Shown here: positions 12,181 to 23,871 of the stretch, one piece after another
Layout of the letters: each line of letters begins with the position of its first letter
Numbering within the stretch: the stretch's first letter is position 1
Source of the DNA: Larimichthys crocea
Taxonomy: Eukaryota; Chordata; Actinopteri; Sciaenidae
Assembly: GCF_000972845.2 (NCBI RefSeq)
Contig: NC_040021.1
Location: forward strand, 23,730,801 to 23,794,800
Length of the DNA: 64,000 bases
Direction of reading: 5' to 3'
Position numbers and translations under genes: made by a program
Notes under the pieces: model-generated
Database searches by the model: none
Told to the model about the DNA's origin: nothing
What the model saw: the letters and a program-made list of their open reading frames with translations, nothing else

Positions 12181-12975
12181 CTAATGCAGCTGCAGGATTT
12201 GAAAAGAACTAGCATGTGGAATAAACTTTGACTCTGACAGCTTGAACTTGCTGTTGTGGTCAAACCATTCCTGAACCAGTTTTGCTTTATGCCAGTACAC
12301 AAAGATGTCACTGCCATCAGGGAATACTGTTCCCTTGAAAGAGTGTACATGGTCTGCAACAATACTTAGAAAGGTAGTACATGTCAAAGAAACATCCACA
12401 TGAATGGCAGGACATTGTCCAAGGACCACTGGCTCTGTGTGCTTGCCTTCTTCCTGTAGTGCGTCATGGTGCCATGTGTTTCGCAGGTAGTTGATGCACA
12501 TGCATTCGACCATCCTGTGATGTAAAAGAAGGTCACCTTCTTCCATTGCTCCGTGGTCCAGTTCTGATGCTCACATGTCCATTGTTGGCGCTTTCAGCAG
12601 TGAAAAGGGGTCAGCATGGACACCCCGACTGGTCAAACAAACTGTGACAAATCAGAACCATCGGACCACACAAGCCAGCCTTCACTCTCCATGTGCATCA
12701 ATGAGCCTTAATGGCTGCCCATGACCCTGTCAACAGTTCACCGCTCTTCCTTCCTTGGACCACTTTTGACAGGTACTGACCACTGCAAACTGGGAACACC
12801 CCACAAGATGCTCTGACCCAGTTGTTTAGGTATCACAATTAGGCTCGTGTCAAAGTCACTCAAGTCCTTAGGCTTGCCCATTTTTCCTGCTTCTAAACAA
12901 ATTCTAACACTTGCTGCCTAATATATCGTACCCACTGACTGGTGCCCTGATAATAAGTGTTATTCACAGAAATGT
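12181..12975 (-). pseudogene. Tc1/mariner-like transposase, nearly full length but broken
   Basis: Read on the minus strand, a start near 12881 gives MGKPKDLSDFD, the typical N-terminus of one fish Tc1-like transposase group. It is followed by GQSI and, after frame breaks, by a GHGQPLRLI-like stretch. Then comes a clean frame (12546 to 12181) with WHHDAL, IHVDVSLT, FLSIVADHVHSF and VFPDGS. The catalytic (Q)DN motif that should follow FPDGSGLF is replaced by an unrelated short stretch. The C-terminal SPDLNPIEHLWD region is lost. Several frameshifts or stops separate the parts. The protein acted in the nucleus on its own element ends; this copy cannot. Bases out to about 12975 still look like the element's untranslated leader. 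Confidence 0.85.
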
Positions 12976-14880
12976 AAAGGGTTTCCAGATGTGGAGTTCA
13001 CTAAACGTACATTAAGGCTGTTTCTTTCTATGTTGAACAAGATTGTCCGTGGTCTCCTTAGTGCTGATATTAAACCGTCAACTGAAGATCAAATTATTGT
13101 TTGTTGTGTATATTAAACTGCTCTTCTCCTGGTCTAGATGATGGTACCTATCACCCAGACACATGATTTCCATTCCCTTTAAATTGGCTCCTTGAGATTG
13201 ATGTTAGATTGTCCCTGAAAATGCCAGTTAATTTTTCCAAATAGGCCTTTTTCACACAGTGATGTTGACACATCACAGTAGGAAGTAATAAATAATAAAA
13301 TGAATGACGGCTGAATTTCATTCAGCTGCTTGAGTTTCAGGGTCCTGATATCGTGCATGCTGGTTTATTGACACGTTGTTTTACTGAGGTACTTGAAAAA
13401 ATGTTGTTTTCACATGCACAGGTCAATTTTGAAGTTTCTCGCTTCCATAACACATTTTCTTCCAGTCTAGAGGGAAGAAAACACCCAAAATACACATTTA
13501 GATGTTTATTTTGTTGATGTTGATTTTTATTTTTGATTTCTCCTCAAGTCACCAAACATTAGATGATTTCCGTTTGCATGTTTAAATACAAAATGTTGGA
13601 TGTTATATGTAACTGGGGATGTTTCATGGTGATATCTGTTAGTTACATTATTTCAGGCCATCGTATTCACCTGTAGTAAGTAACACAGGTTCTACTATGA
13701 CAAGTCAAAATATCTACTGGGAAAACTGTAAGCAGACGATTTTTTAGATGAAATTAGACTGAGACTCGTTCTTGTCCTGGAATTTTATGCTAGGCTACAT
13801 CAATCTGGGGCTGTATTTTATAAGCAATAAAAGTTTAATACACATGCTTGCACGCTTGCTAATGCTTTACTTGGCTTGACCACTAGCTTTTAGTGGCTTG
13901 CTGACTTTAGATCAGTGGTTCTTAACAACCAACCATTTCATTCATAAAATAGTGATTTCTGACTGTAGGAAAAATGAAAAGACACAGACTTGTTAATAAA
14001 GTACAGTTAGTGTGTTCATATGATTTCAGTTAACATCATGTGCAAATCTAATGTTGACTATGTCAGAGCAGAAAAAGCATCTTGCACTCTCTGTGATCAA
14101 CTCTGTCATTTATTGAGTTTCCTGATGCCAACATAGCACATAAATGACAACTTGCTAAATTAGTTACCTGATAATGAACTGCTGCTAACTGAATCTGCTG
14201 TTAGCAGCCAGACTAATCTGGGTTTGGCCACAGCCTCTGAGACCAACAGGGAATAAGGTTACAGAACTGAGATGATTTTTACGAACTTTCATGATGTAAA
14301 GATTGCTAAGTAACAAACCACCAAACTGTTGTTGGCTCGGTGACCTGAGTAGCTAACTGAACTGATCAGCGCCTGGACCCGGCAAGAAAACAACCTCGGT
14401 CAGCTACTTCATTCCCTGCTGAACTGGCCACCACTGGTAGGCGCTGACACTAGATGACAGTTCTAACTGCAAAGAGGGGTGTAATGCACACTTGTAATTG
14501 TGCCAAACAATATCCATGATAAGTCCCTCCCTATCTGCCTGTTTTTACAGGAAAAAACATAAAAATTAGGAAGCAAACAGCATTCTACTTCCTGTTTCAT
14601 AGGGGACTTTAACAGAGTTTAAATAGCATGGTTCGTTGGCATTCATTAAAACTTTTCATCATAATGATACTAGAGGTCAGGACACCTTTAACGCTGACAG
14701 GACAGACCAATCATGTGGTCTTTCATTAGGTATGCCTCTTGTAGGTCATCCTGATTTATCACCCCTGTGACAAAAATAACTCTCAGAGTTTCAGATGCAT
14801 AATCCAATCAACAATACCACTTCCCAGACAGTAAATTATTGATGTCCAAACAAACACAAGAAACCATGAGCCCAATTAAT
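12976..14880. other. Non-coding stretch, nothing firmly recognised
   Basis: AT-rich DNA. A phrase AGTGGTTCTTAACAA near 13915 weakly recalls a hAT-type end, but the partner end was not found. No gene is supported. Confidence 0.5.
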
Positions 14881-14924
14881 ATTTTACAACTTTGTAGAGT
14901 CACCTTTATTGGCCTATTTCCTGG

Positions 14925-15240
14925 GTGACACGAGGACGTTTGGATCAGTTTAGAGGTTGTGATCGGGAATCGCACCTCCCTGCTGAGAATTTAGAAAGAA
15001 GGGCAGTGTCTATTAATGGCCAACCCAGATGTCTGGAAACGGAGCAAAACAACCTAAATCTGTACCGGCAGACGTCCGGTGGGGGCGATCGTCTAGACAG
15101 TGTCTTAAGTGCTGCACTGAAGCAAATCTTAAGTACCACACCGCCTCAAACTACCTTTCACCTTCAGCTCCGTTCATGTATGTTGGTATGACTGACAGCT
15201 GTCATCGCACCTCACATGCTCAGCATGGCCTCTAGGTGGG
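14925..15240. other. GC-richer block with overlapping short frames
   Basis: This block is more GC-rich than its surroundings and has open frames on both strands (64-88 codons) that overlap and cannot all be real. The phrase AGACGTCCGGTGGGGGCG resembles CAGACGTCCGGCAGAGGGCG inside the MITE at 18.6 kb, so part of it may be a diverged relative of that family. No protein is recognised. Confidence 0.3.
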
Positions 15241-15429
15241 TCCGACCAATGTGTAAATGAGACGCTGATTTGATGTGATAGATTATTGATACTTCTTTTG
15301 TACTCCCACATCAGGAGAGGTCAGAGCATGAGGTCAGCTCTGGCCTGCTATAGGGACTTTCTCCCAAAAACAGGCCATCACTTCAAGGACAGCCGCTGTG
15401 CTAGGCTGTCAACCAGCTGCTAACCAGCT

Positions 15430-15455
15430 ACACACACACACACACACACACACAC
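15430..15455. repeat. (CA)n microsatellite
   Basis: An uninterrupted CA run of about 26 bases. Confidence 0.9.
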
Positions 15456-15649
15456 TGCAGGGAAAAAGTGATCCTTGTAACAGACTTGTTGCACAGCAGA
15501 CATTTTAACTTGTCACAGCAGGAAAAACAGGTGGATTTAATAGCTGTAACGTCGGCCCAGTTTCAGATTGCAACACTGTCCCAGTCAGTCCCACATTTAC
15601 TCTTGTCCGGAGGCATCTCGCTCGGTCACTCTGTCTTCTTCTGTCTTAG

Positions 15650-15900
15650 CTTCCTCCATCAACGTCCCCTTTGGTCTTTTTTGCCTCTGTCATTTTGTCC
15701 ATAGAGGCTGCTGAGCCCAGTTACATCACCCACTTGCCCAGTTTCAGTTCTGGCACGACTCCGGCTCCACTTCCTTTCAGCATTCCTCAACTCCCTGGGC
15801 CTGAAAACCTCCTCTTCCTGGTGGTCCAAAACACCTGTGGTACAAACGCTAACACTCTCCTGGTGCTCTGAGATCACAGTACAGGCAGCTCCGCTAACAA
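15650..15900. repeat. Interspersed repeat M, copy 2
   Basis: Second copy of the sequence at 10.93 kb. The clear shared part ends near 15770 (TTTCAGTTCTGGCACGACTC versus TCCGGTTCTGGCATGACACT); the rest may belong to the same repeat but has no partner in the window. The frames in it are unrecognised. Confidence 0.45.
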
Positions 15901-16389
15901 ACTGAGCTAAAGTTGACTAACAGCAGCTACAGTTGGCAGGAGATTATTTTACTGTCCATCAGGAAACTCCTTAAATCTGATGACATCAGAGAGAAAACAG
16001 TTTTTTTAGTTACATAGTGCAGAAACAGGCAAATGACAGAGACAGCATTGACCTGATTACACGTCATGGTAGCATCAGCATGATATAAAATCTGTTATTT
16101 TATGGCAGGAAAGTTAAACGATGTTGCTTTAAGTGTTCCAGACACGGTGACAGCCAAACAAAACAGCAGGACCTCCTCTAAGTAGAATGCAGTTATTATT
16201 AACACACTTGTGAGTTTCCTGCAGTGACATGTCAAAATGACTGCTGTGCGACCAGTCCATTTATAACATTATAATGAGCATTAAACATTAAAGGTTGCTG
16301 TCTGATGAAAACCATGTATCTCCACTTTTAAGGATAGTGCATATTCTCTTCTGTCTACGGTCAGCAGTTATAAAAAAAAAAAGAAAAAG

Positions 16390-17080
16390 TGATTAACATT
16401 TTGAGTTTTGATTCAAGGATAGACGTCGAACTCTGTGATCTCTCTGAACCAAGTCACACTGATGGATTATGTGATTTCAGTTTTAAATAGTAAAATAGCT
16501 TTAATTAGCCCAGTGTTTGTCAAACTTTCAGAAAACTATTTTGACAGACATTAAAAATTTCCTTTTTGGAGTTGCAGTGTTTTTGAACCATTCACCAACC
16601 TTACTATCTCATGTCAAATTTTGACTAACCATGGATGTATGCGCATTACGTGAATACATGTCTATGTATCAGGCTGATATTTACACAAATTTTAGGAAAT
16701 GCAAAACTTATTTTAAATTACATTTGAGCAATCCACTAGTTTAATTCCATTCAAAATGCTGTTTGTTATATTTAAAATTATTTTATTTTATTTCATAAAA
16801 ATAAAATAATGTACCACTAGTGCTACTCGTACCAGTTTGAGAACCAGTGAATTTGACCAATGTGCTCTGCGGAAACATGAAGAACAGACTTGATATTGAT
16901 AGTTTACCAACAGAGATGGACAGAAGCAGGAGAGTCGAGGTTTGGAACCATTTCTAAAAACAACATGCAAATCCACATAAATCCAATGAAAGTGTTAAAC
17001 AGTTCACTGATGACTGTGTAAACTTACCCTACAGAGCTTTTGGTTTATTTTGTGAGCTAGTTTCTGAGAAATATCCTGAT
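16390..17080. repeat. Composite repeat I, copy 1, with nested hAT element
   Basis: The left part (16390-16510) matches 47420-47550, and the right part (16855-16985) matches 48040-48195. Shared blocks are GATTCAAG, CTCTGTGAT(C/T)TCTCTGAA, TAGTAAAAT(A/C)GCTTT, TGCTCTG(C/T)GGAAACATG and GAGTCGAGG. Between the flanks sits a hAT-type element here and a different or more diverged interior in the other copy. The two loci are thus copies of one longer unit. Confidence 0.65.
16511..16849. mobile_element. hAT-type MITE nested in composite repeat
   Basis: The left end is CAGTGTTTGTCAAACTTTC and the right end, reverse-complemented, is CACTGGTTCTCAAACTGGTA, imperfect terminal inverted repeats. The flanks AATTAGCC (16503-16510) and AATTTGAC (16850-16857) agree at six of eight positions, a decayed 8-bp target duplication. 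There is no transposase. The interior is related to the element at 4651-5208. Confidence 0.6.
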
Positions 17081-17084
17081 TTTT

Positions 17085-17800
17085 GGATGCATGGTTTTCA
17101 CAAGACAGCAACAATAATCTAGGTAGTAATCTACGTGTCAGTGTTGGTGTCATTTAAATGAAAAGAAGCTGTAATTTGGTCTCCTCACCTGCAATCAGCC
17201 CATGCATCATGACATGAGCACTTCTTTCTATAGATTCATTCACTTCATGTGTTGAACACTTTGATAGAGATTCACATTCAAATTAGAGAACTCACAAACA
17301 TCTCATTAGTCTGTTGGTGATGTTCATTTATTTACAGATTCTCGGATAAAACGCAGCGAGACGTCTGCATGAGACTGAAAATAACTGCAGCACAAAGTTC
17401 ATTTAGTTGTTTTTGTTGGTTTTATTTGTGTTTCTGCTCAAAGCATTTCATATTTTAATTAATGTTTTTTTTTTTTTTTAAATGTCAACCCTGAAGTCGG
17501 GTTTGCCAACATTGTTTGGCGTCCGGCAGACAGATCCCATCCAGCTGGATTATCTTCTCATCGAAACACCTGATGCTGTGCTGGCAGCTGCTTCAGTGAT
17601 GAGGATGCAATAAAAAAATATTAAATTAAAAAAATTAAGGGGTTTCTGCTGGCCGGCTTTGGAGAGAGAATGAGGAATGTGCATTTAAATGTTAGCATAA
17701 TTAAAAAGTCCTTTTCACATATCCTGCCAAAACTCACCAAAACAGACTGAGCTGACTCTCAGAATCGACTTTCTGCTCTTTAAATACAAACACTATTTAT
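17085..17800. other. Non-coding stretch, nothing recognised
   Basis: AT-rich with poly-T near 17465-17479. No repeat copy from elsewhere in the window matches it. It could be unique sequence or a conserved non-coding block; that cannot be judged from one genome. Confidence 0.4.
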
Positions 17801-17807
17801 GTGGATG

Positions 17808-18050
17808 TTTAAAGGCATTGATGTAGCACTTTTGTCCAAAGTGATGTACAGTCTGCCTCTCATTCACACATCCTCACACACAACGACAGCCAGCAACCAT
17901 GCGAGACAGCAGCCCGAGCATCGGGAGCAATTTGGGGTTCAGTGTCTTGCTCAAGGACACTCTGACATGTGGACTGGAGGAGCTGGCGAGGACGGAACCA
18001 CAAACCCTGCGATTAGTGGATGACTGCTCTGCCCACTGAGCCACAGCCGG
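17808..18050 (-). mobile_element. tRNA-derived SINE, near complete
   Basis: Read on the minus strand from 18050, the element starts GGCTGTGGCTCAGTGGGCAG, an A-box of tRNA type (TGGCTCAGTGG), and continues to a B-box region near GTTTGTGGTTCCGTCC. The body contains GTCCACATGTC, TGTCCTTGAGCAAGACACTG and AACCCCAAATTGCTCCC, a block shared by an abundant fish SINE family. The tail reaches ACATCACTTTGGACAAAAGT and TTTAAA near 17808. Such elements are copied by LINE reverse transcriptase after RNA polymerase III transcription. The B-box differs from consensus GGTTCGATCC, so this copy is likely inactive. Confidence 0.8.
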
Positions 18051-18054
18051 ATTT

Positions 18055-18486
18055 TGATGGACTTGATCGCTGCAGGATGGGCGACAGAATGCCATATGTG
18101 AAAGAAACACAGCTGGGTGTAGCTGAGAAATGAAGTTACAGCTGGTCACCCACGGACCTTGAATCATTACACACTTTCTTTTGAATGCTAAGGCTGTGTT
18201 GTATTATAAAACAGGGGGATGGGGTTTGCCTCATACTGCTGTTCATTTGCTGATCAAAAGAATATGGTGGAAACAGGCTGGAAAAAAATCACAAACAATC
18301 ACGTTAGAGCCACTCCTACTATCGAGTGTGTTCTGTGAGATGAGTTGGTGTAGAGTACAGCCAATGTTTAGCCAGTTAGCCATGCACCTAACTTGTGTGG
18401 ACGAGGAACCATTCAAATTTTCAGAAAGTAAAAGTCCAAATACACCAATTTAAAACAAAGTAAAAGTTCTCTATTCATGATCTTAC
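18055..18486. other. Non-coding stretch, nothing recognised
   Basis: Sequence between the SINE and the MITE. Short open frames only; no support for a gene. Confidence 0.5.
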
Positions 18487-18764
18487 TTAAAGGATCTGTG
18501 TGTGGGATTTAGTGGCATCTAGTGATGTAGTTGCAGATTGCAACCCCCTCCACTCACCCTCCTGTTCCAAATGTGTAGAACAGTTGCCCAAAACACGTTA
18601 AACACAAAAAGCCCTATCTAGAGCCAGACGTCCGGCAGAGGGCGTTCGTTTAGATCTAGAATATAGTGGGTAAGGTAACAAAAACATAATGATTCTTATT
18701 TTAAGGTGATTATACACTAAAGAAAACATTATGTGAATGTAAATCTGACACACTGGACCTTTAA
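18487..18764 (+). mobile_element. TTAA-ended MITE, copy 1 (278 bp)
   Basis: It begins TTAAAGGATCTGTGTGTGGG and ends CACTGGACCTTTAA, imperfect terminal inverted repeats, with TTAA at both tips. The interior GATTTAGTGGCATCTAGTG ... GTTGCAGATTGCAACC recurs at 50.3 kb and, reversed, at 58.7 kb. A TTAA tip would fit a piggyBac-type target site, but the TTAA could equally be part of the inverted repeat, so the superfamily stays open. No coding capacity. Confidence 0.75.
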
Positions 18765-19487
18765 TAAAATGACAAGTATAGTATTAAAAATATACTTTCA
18801 GGTTCATTAAGACTAAAAAGTACAATGTTTCCCTCTGAAATATAGTGAAGTAGAACTATGATGTAGCATGAAAGTAAAATACAGGAATCTCAAAATGTAA
18901 CTTCAGTACAGTAAGGTAAAAGGTTCCTGGTTGTTCCAGTCTAAGTGCAAAACGCTGATGCCAGAAACGGTATTTCACTAAAGTGCAGTTCTTGCATTGT
19001 GCAGAGCTTCATAAATGCCTATATTATCAGTGGGAGTGGCAATCTCTAGATGGGTGTCAACTTGAGGTCAGTACCACTCATTTGACCTTTAAACTCAGTT
19101 CTGCCCTGCGTTATTCTCAGGAGAATTGACTGGGCCAGTTGAACCATGTGTATGTTTCTCTTGTCAATGAATTACTAGACAATCCCCCGCTCCTGTATTC
19201 ACGACTCACTGCACCAGTGGACTTTAACTGAATGCTACATCACTCACTGTCCAGCTCCCCAGAGACTGTCAGCTGTGTCAAGAGACGTGATTTAGAGGAT
19301 TTGAAGACAAAGATTAGGCAGCTTGTGACATCAATGAGGTTACTCAACACAATTAGAAAATACTATCCATTTCCTTCCTGAAAAATGTCGATTTGAACAT
19401 GCATCATGAATTACTTTGAAATTGCCATTGTGTGTGTTCATGTTTGATGAGGTTTGGAAACACCACTTTAAATTATCAGTATCATTA
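18765..19487. other. Non-coding stretch, nothing recognised
   Basis: No gene or repeated sequence was recognised here. Confidence 0.5.
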
Positions 19488-19725
19488 ATTTAGAACAGGG
19501 GTCGGGAACCTTTTTGGCTGAGAGACCCATGAAAGCCACATATTTTAAAATGTATTTCCGTGAGAGCCATATAATATTTTTAAACACTGAATACAAATAA
19601 ATGCAACAATTTTAGAGTATAATAAGTCTCTGAATACCGCCACTGAATGTTTTAGTGGTACACAGTACTGGACCCTACCGGCTTACTTTCACCTATGTCT
19701 GTGAGCCATGACCCCTGATTTAGAA
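19488..19725. mobile_element. hAT-type MITE (222 bp) with perfect 8-bp target duplication
   Basis: The element occupies 19496-19717. It starts CAGGGGTCGGGAACC and ends GAGCCATGACCCCTG, so the outer eight bases are exact inverted repeats (CAGGGGTC). ATTTAGAA stands directly before it (19488-19495) and directly after it (19718-19725). The text 'cctttttggctgagag' after the left end is a widely seen vertebrate hAT MITE start. It has no open frame and depended on a hAT transposase supplied elsewhere. The intact target duplication suggests a fairly recent insertion. Confidence 0.88.
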
Positions 19726-21870
19726 CATTTAAGTGAAGGATTGGTATTCATTCACCAAGTCTTTATGAAATTTCTTTCATCGCGCTAGCTGCAACTAGAA
19801 GAATATGTGACTTAACAAAAAGTGTTGAAGGAAAAGTCGTTGAGATGATCTGAATAATCTCCTGGGAGCAGTTTTCATTTATTCCTGTGCTGTGAAGTCA
19901 CTGGGATAAATTGGAATACTGTGTAATTAGCATATTACCTCTGGTGTGTTGTAATAACAATGAAAACAGGCTTTATGTTTGCTGTGGTGGATAACTAGAA
20001 CAAGCGTTTTCTCAGGGTTTAGAAAGCCATATTATCGTCCATATTGTCAAGTGGTGCAAAGTCAGTTGGGTTAGGGGCTGCCATGAATGGGAGTTACTTA
20101 TAAGTTTTAAGATCTATACGATCATTCTTTGCTAGCGAGCTGGTGAGTTTGAATAAAATGATGGCCAATTGGCTTATTTTCTTACCCAACACCTTGTGTC
20201 TATCCTTTGAATTTATGTCCGATGTTTATTTTCCTTTTTATACCAACTCCTTCATGGTAGTATCTGACTCTTTAGCAACTATGGTAACCTTTGCGTGCAG
20301 CTAGTCGCAACAGTACGCAATCTTCAAGAATCCATCTTGCCCAGCTTTAAGCTATGTGCTTGTGTCCAAACTACAGTAGTTTGGACAGGATAGCTTTCCA
20401 TGGGGAACTACTGGCAGGTATAGCATGAGCTACGGGCGTGGTTTAATGCATTGTGTTAACAATGGCAGCTACTAGAGCTTAGCATAGATGTAGCATCAGT
20501 TCTATCTGAACCGAAGACAGTTTTTCATTGAAAAGCACTGAAGCCTTTCCGATGCATATCCTTCAGAAAGATTATGACTGTGTTATATCTGACTGGTTGA
20601 AGTTCACCTAATTATGTGTTATAATACATTTTTTAGTGAGTGATAGATGATTACAGTGAATTGTGTGAAATTACATGGGCAAAAAACCCAATGCTTGGTG
20701 ATGCTGCCTTAAAGGCCACGTGTCACTAAAACCAGCCTTCAGATGACCTCTCTCTGACCGACCCCGCTCACTGGCTGCTAATCAACTTCGACTGACCTTG
20801 CCTCCCCATAACCCTCGGATGGCGTCATGCTCCATTCGCCAGGTGACCAAGCATGAAATGATTATTGGGTTCCAAACTGTGAGATCTGGCATTCTGCTGA
20901 GCCTCTTGTGCTGGCAGGCCAGTTTGGTTACTGGCATAAATCAGGTGAAGGGAGCGGAGGGAAAGGGGGACTATTATCCAGATGCCATCTATTTTTAGAT
21001 TGATGGAGGAAGAGATCAGATATGAAGATGAAGGGAGATAGAGACTTATTTACGCAGAAACAAAGAGAGCTTGACACAGGGAGGAAGATGAAGATGGAAA
21101 AACTGAGATTAAAAGGAACGTGAAAGAAGCAAAGAATAAAGGAATGAGAAAGAGAGGGGAGGAAGACGTGTAGGGGGGGGTTCAAAGGCTTAATGACCAT
21201 TTGCACACCTCATTGGTCAGGAAGAACAACCTTGGCAACCTTGACGCAGCCCAGGAAAAGCTATCCATATATCTGGCACTTTACAAGCTGCATTAGCTAC
21301 CTTATCCAGCTGTATTACCTGCCCGCCATCGACATGCATCATCAGTCCTGGCCGACCGCATCATCCCGAGACAGATGCCTCCATCTATACTCCCATAGTA
21401 CTTAAAAGCAGCTGTCAGCCACAGAAATGGCTGCCTACATTTATGAGCAAGGACAACCTCATAACGCAGTCATGCCATACACCAAATCCCTAAAGCATGA
21501 GTCGTAATGCTTTATAATCCATAGTACAGATATATTTGATATGATTATTACACTGTATATGAGAATATATCATCTGCATCATACATGTTGGCAAACTGTA
21601 TATGCTTTAATAATGATCTGGGATTAGGGAAACTCCTAAACAACCTCAACTAAACACAGAAATTAGCTCCCCATAGCCAACCAATTAGCTTGACTAGTTT
21701 TCCAATATCCTTAGAAGACGATGTTAACAAACCGGCATGCGCAGATCTCCTTATGCCGTAGCGGCAATAGCTAATCCAGGAAACTGGACAAGGGTTTATG
21801 ATAATTACTGCAAAGCTAAACATTTATTTTGAAGGTTTTAGGAAGCTTGCCCATATATTATTTGTTTTCT
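19726..21870. other. Non-coding stretch with a 23-bp palindrome
   Basis: No gene supported. A near-perfect palindrome (11-base arms GTCCAAACTAC / GTAGTTTGGAC around one A) lies at 20364-20386. A polypurine stretch runs from about 21000 to 21185 on this strand (pyrimidine on the other). Confidence 0.55.
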
Positions 21871-21875
21871 TAAGT

Positions 21876-22290
21876 CAATTCAATTCAGTTCAATTTATTT
21901 ATATAGGGCCATATCATAACAAAAGTTATCTCATGACACTTTTCATACAGAGCAGGTGTAGACCGTACTCTTTATAATATTTTCAGAGACCAACAGTTCC
22001 ACCATCAAGCACTTGGCGACCGTGGCGAGGAAAAACTTTCTTTTAAAGGGCAGAAACCCAAGTTCATTGGTGGCAGTCGTCCACCACGACCGGTTGAGTT
22101 AAAGATAGAGAGGGGCAGATAGAGAAGGGGGGGGGGGGGGGTATAGTTAAATAGAGAGAGATAGAGAGACACAGATGCACAGCAGCAGCAAACCATTAAC
22201 AAACTATAAACTGTAATGGAGATATGGTAATGAGAGTAATAATATATGTAGTGGACCACAGCAGCATCCATGATCCATGACATGAGAACC
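21876..22290 (+). repeat. Interspersed repeat E, copy 1
   Basis: It begins with TTCAATTCAGTTCAATTTAT and TTATATAGGGCC, then TCATGACACTTTTCATA, GAGCAGGT and GTAGACCGTACTCTTTATAA, then a GCACTTGGCGAC block and GGCAGAAACCCA. The copy at 30.15 kb has the same order. I know this as a very frequent percomorph repeat. A run of 15 G lies at 22127-22141 inside it. Class not assigned. Confidence 0.7.
22127..22141. repeat. (G)15 homopolymer
   Basis: Fifteen consecutive G on the given strand, within repeat E. Length calls in such runs are often unreliable. Confidence 0.85.
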
Positions 22291-22294
22291 TGCT

Positions 22295-23865
22295 GGACAA
22301 GAGAGCACAGAAACTCCAGGGAAGAAGTTTAGTTAGTAACATGCATTAATGAGACATGATGACTCACTGACAAGATGAAAACAGCCAGAGCCACCACACC
22401 CTGAGCTTCAAAATGGCTCTTTGTGACATCACAGAGTGTACAGTTGAGTATACAGTCTATGGGCTAACCTTACGATTAGTCCTGTAGCCATTATTTAAAG
22501 TCATTATTAGCTACTTTTGCAATGTTAAGGATTTATTTTGTTTTTTCAGCAAGTGAAACAAGATACAACAAACTGTGCATGGCTGCCTTTAAATTTGCAG
22601 AATGAAATGTATTAGTGTTAATATTGTATTTTATCTAGATATAGATGCTAGTGTTGGAGGCTTTGGGAGACACTGAGACAACTCAGAGGCAGACGTGATA
22701 GTCTTTACACTCAATTACATGAACGTTTGTTAGAAAATACCCAAATGTCCTTTGAAATGTACTCAAACATACATATTTTCGAACACAGTTTCGATCACAT
22801 AAAAATACAGTTATCAACACCCTGTAAGCTTATCAATAGCTCACTGGTAGGGTGCGTTTTCCCATTTCATCAAAATGACTTGACTCTCTGACTGCAGTGC
22901 CATTTTAACCCTGTTCCTCACAATGAATATGACCTTCATATAATGAGCTTTACCGTTTATGCAACACGGAGCTCTGCCATCAGTCAGTTTTCGCTTAGCC
23001 ACGCTGTCTGGCACACCATCAGGTGCTATAACAGAGCAGGTGCTGGGGTCTCAGAGCTGTGATTGTGTTTTGAACAGGGTATTTCCTCAAGGCTCCCCTC
23101 CCCACTGCTCTCTCTCTCTCTCTCTGTCTGAGCAGCTGGGCGTCTCCATGCTCGCCTGATTAAAATAGAAATGCTGTCGTCATGCGTTTCGCTTTATTTA
23201 TATATAAAGCTTAGAGTCATTTATCGAGGCTTTCACAGAGAGCATTTAAATGGCGCGTCGAAAATAGGGTGAGGTGAATTCGGGTAAAACCCATTAATCA
23301 TTATTGATTTATTTTTTAGTAAATCTCACCTACGATACAGTCACATCACAGAGGAGAAAACATGCAAACAATTTGCATAAAAACAAAATTACAATGGGTG
23401 CAGGGATCCACAGGAAACAATTTATGCACATATTAGACTTGTTGTGAAAGTTGAGTCTTACCATGTTGTCTTTTTTAGTTTCCTTTGTAAAAACGCACAA
23501 TAAATCCATCAGTCCACACTCTAGTTCTTCTTCCTCTGCATTACTGAAGTAAGTAGCAGCAAGGGATGTGTTTGCTGTCCCCCAGCAGTTGGTACTTGTC
23601 TTATTCAAATCTTGTTAAAACTATAGTTGGCTTACGTATGATGTATTAAGAGAACTGGCAATTTGTTCCAATGGCTGATGTCTGTGAAACTGTTGACACC
23701 TCAAACTGCAGACACAGTACTGTAATACTGTTTGTATTATAAAGTACATATACTACTTATATGTGCATTATGTTAGCTTAGCATAAAGACTTGAAACAGG
23801 GGGAAACTACTTGCCGAGCAAGTAAAAAGTTTTTTCCACAAAACAATGGTTTATGACAAGGGTGT
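22295..23865. other. Non-coding stretch with (TC)n and a TTAGCTTAGCATAAAG fragment
   Basis: A (TC)n run lies at 23107-23126. Around 23770-23810 the text TTAGCTTAGCATAAAGACTT matches a short fish repeat seen again in the inverted duplication and at 59.9 and 61.8 kb. The stretch 23180-23330 holds ATTGATTTATTTTTT and other homeodomain-like sites and may be conserved non-coding DNA. No gene. Confidence 0.45.
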
Positions 23866-23871
23866 GAAACA

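Noticed and set aside
17808..18050. Possible functional tRNA gene on the minus strand
   Set aside because: A-box and B-box words are present but the cloverleaf is not complete and the downstream body is SINE sequence, so it was called a SINE.
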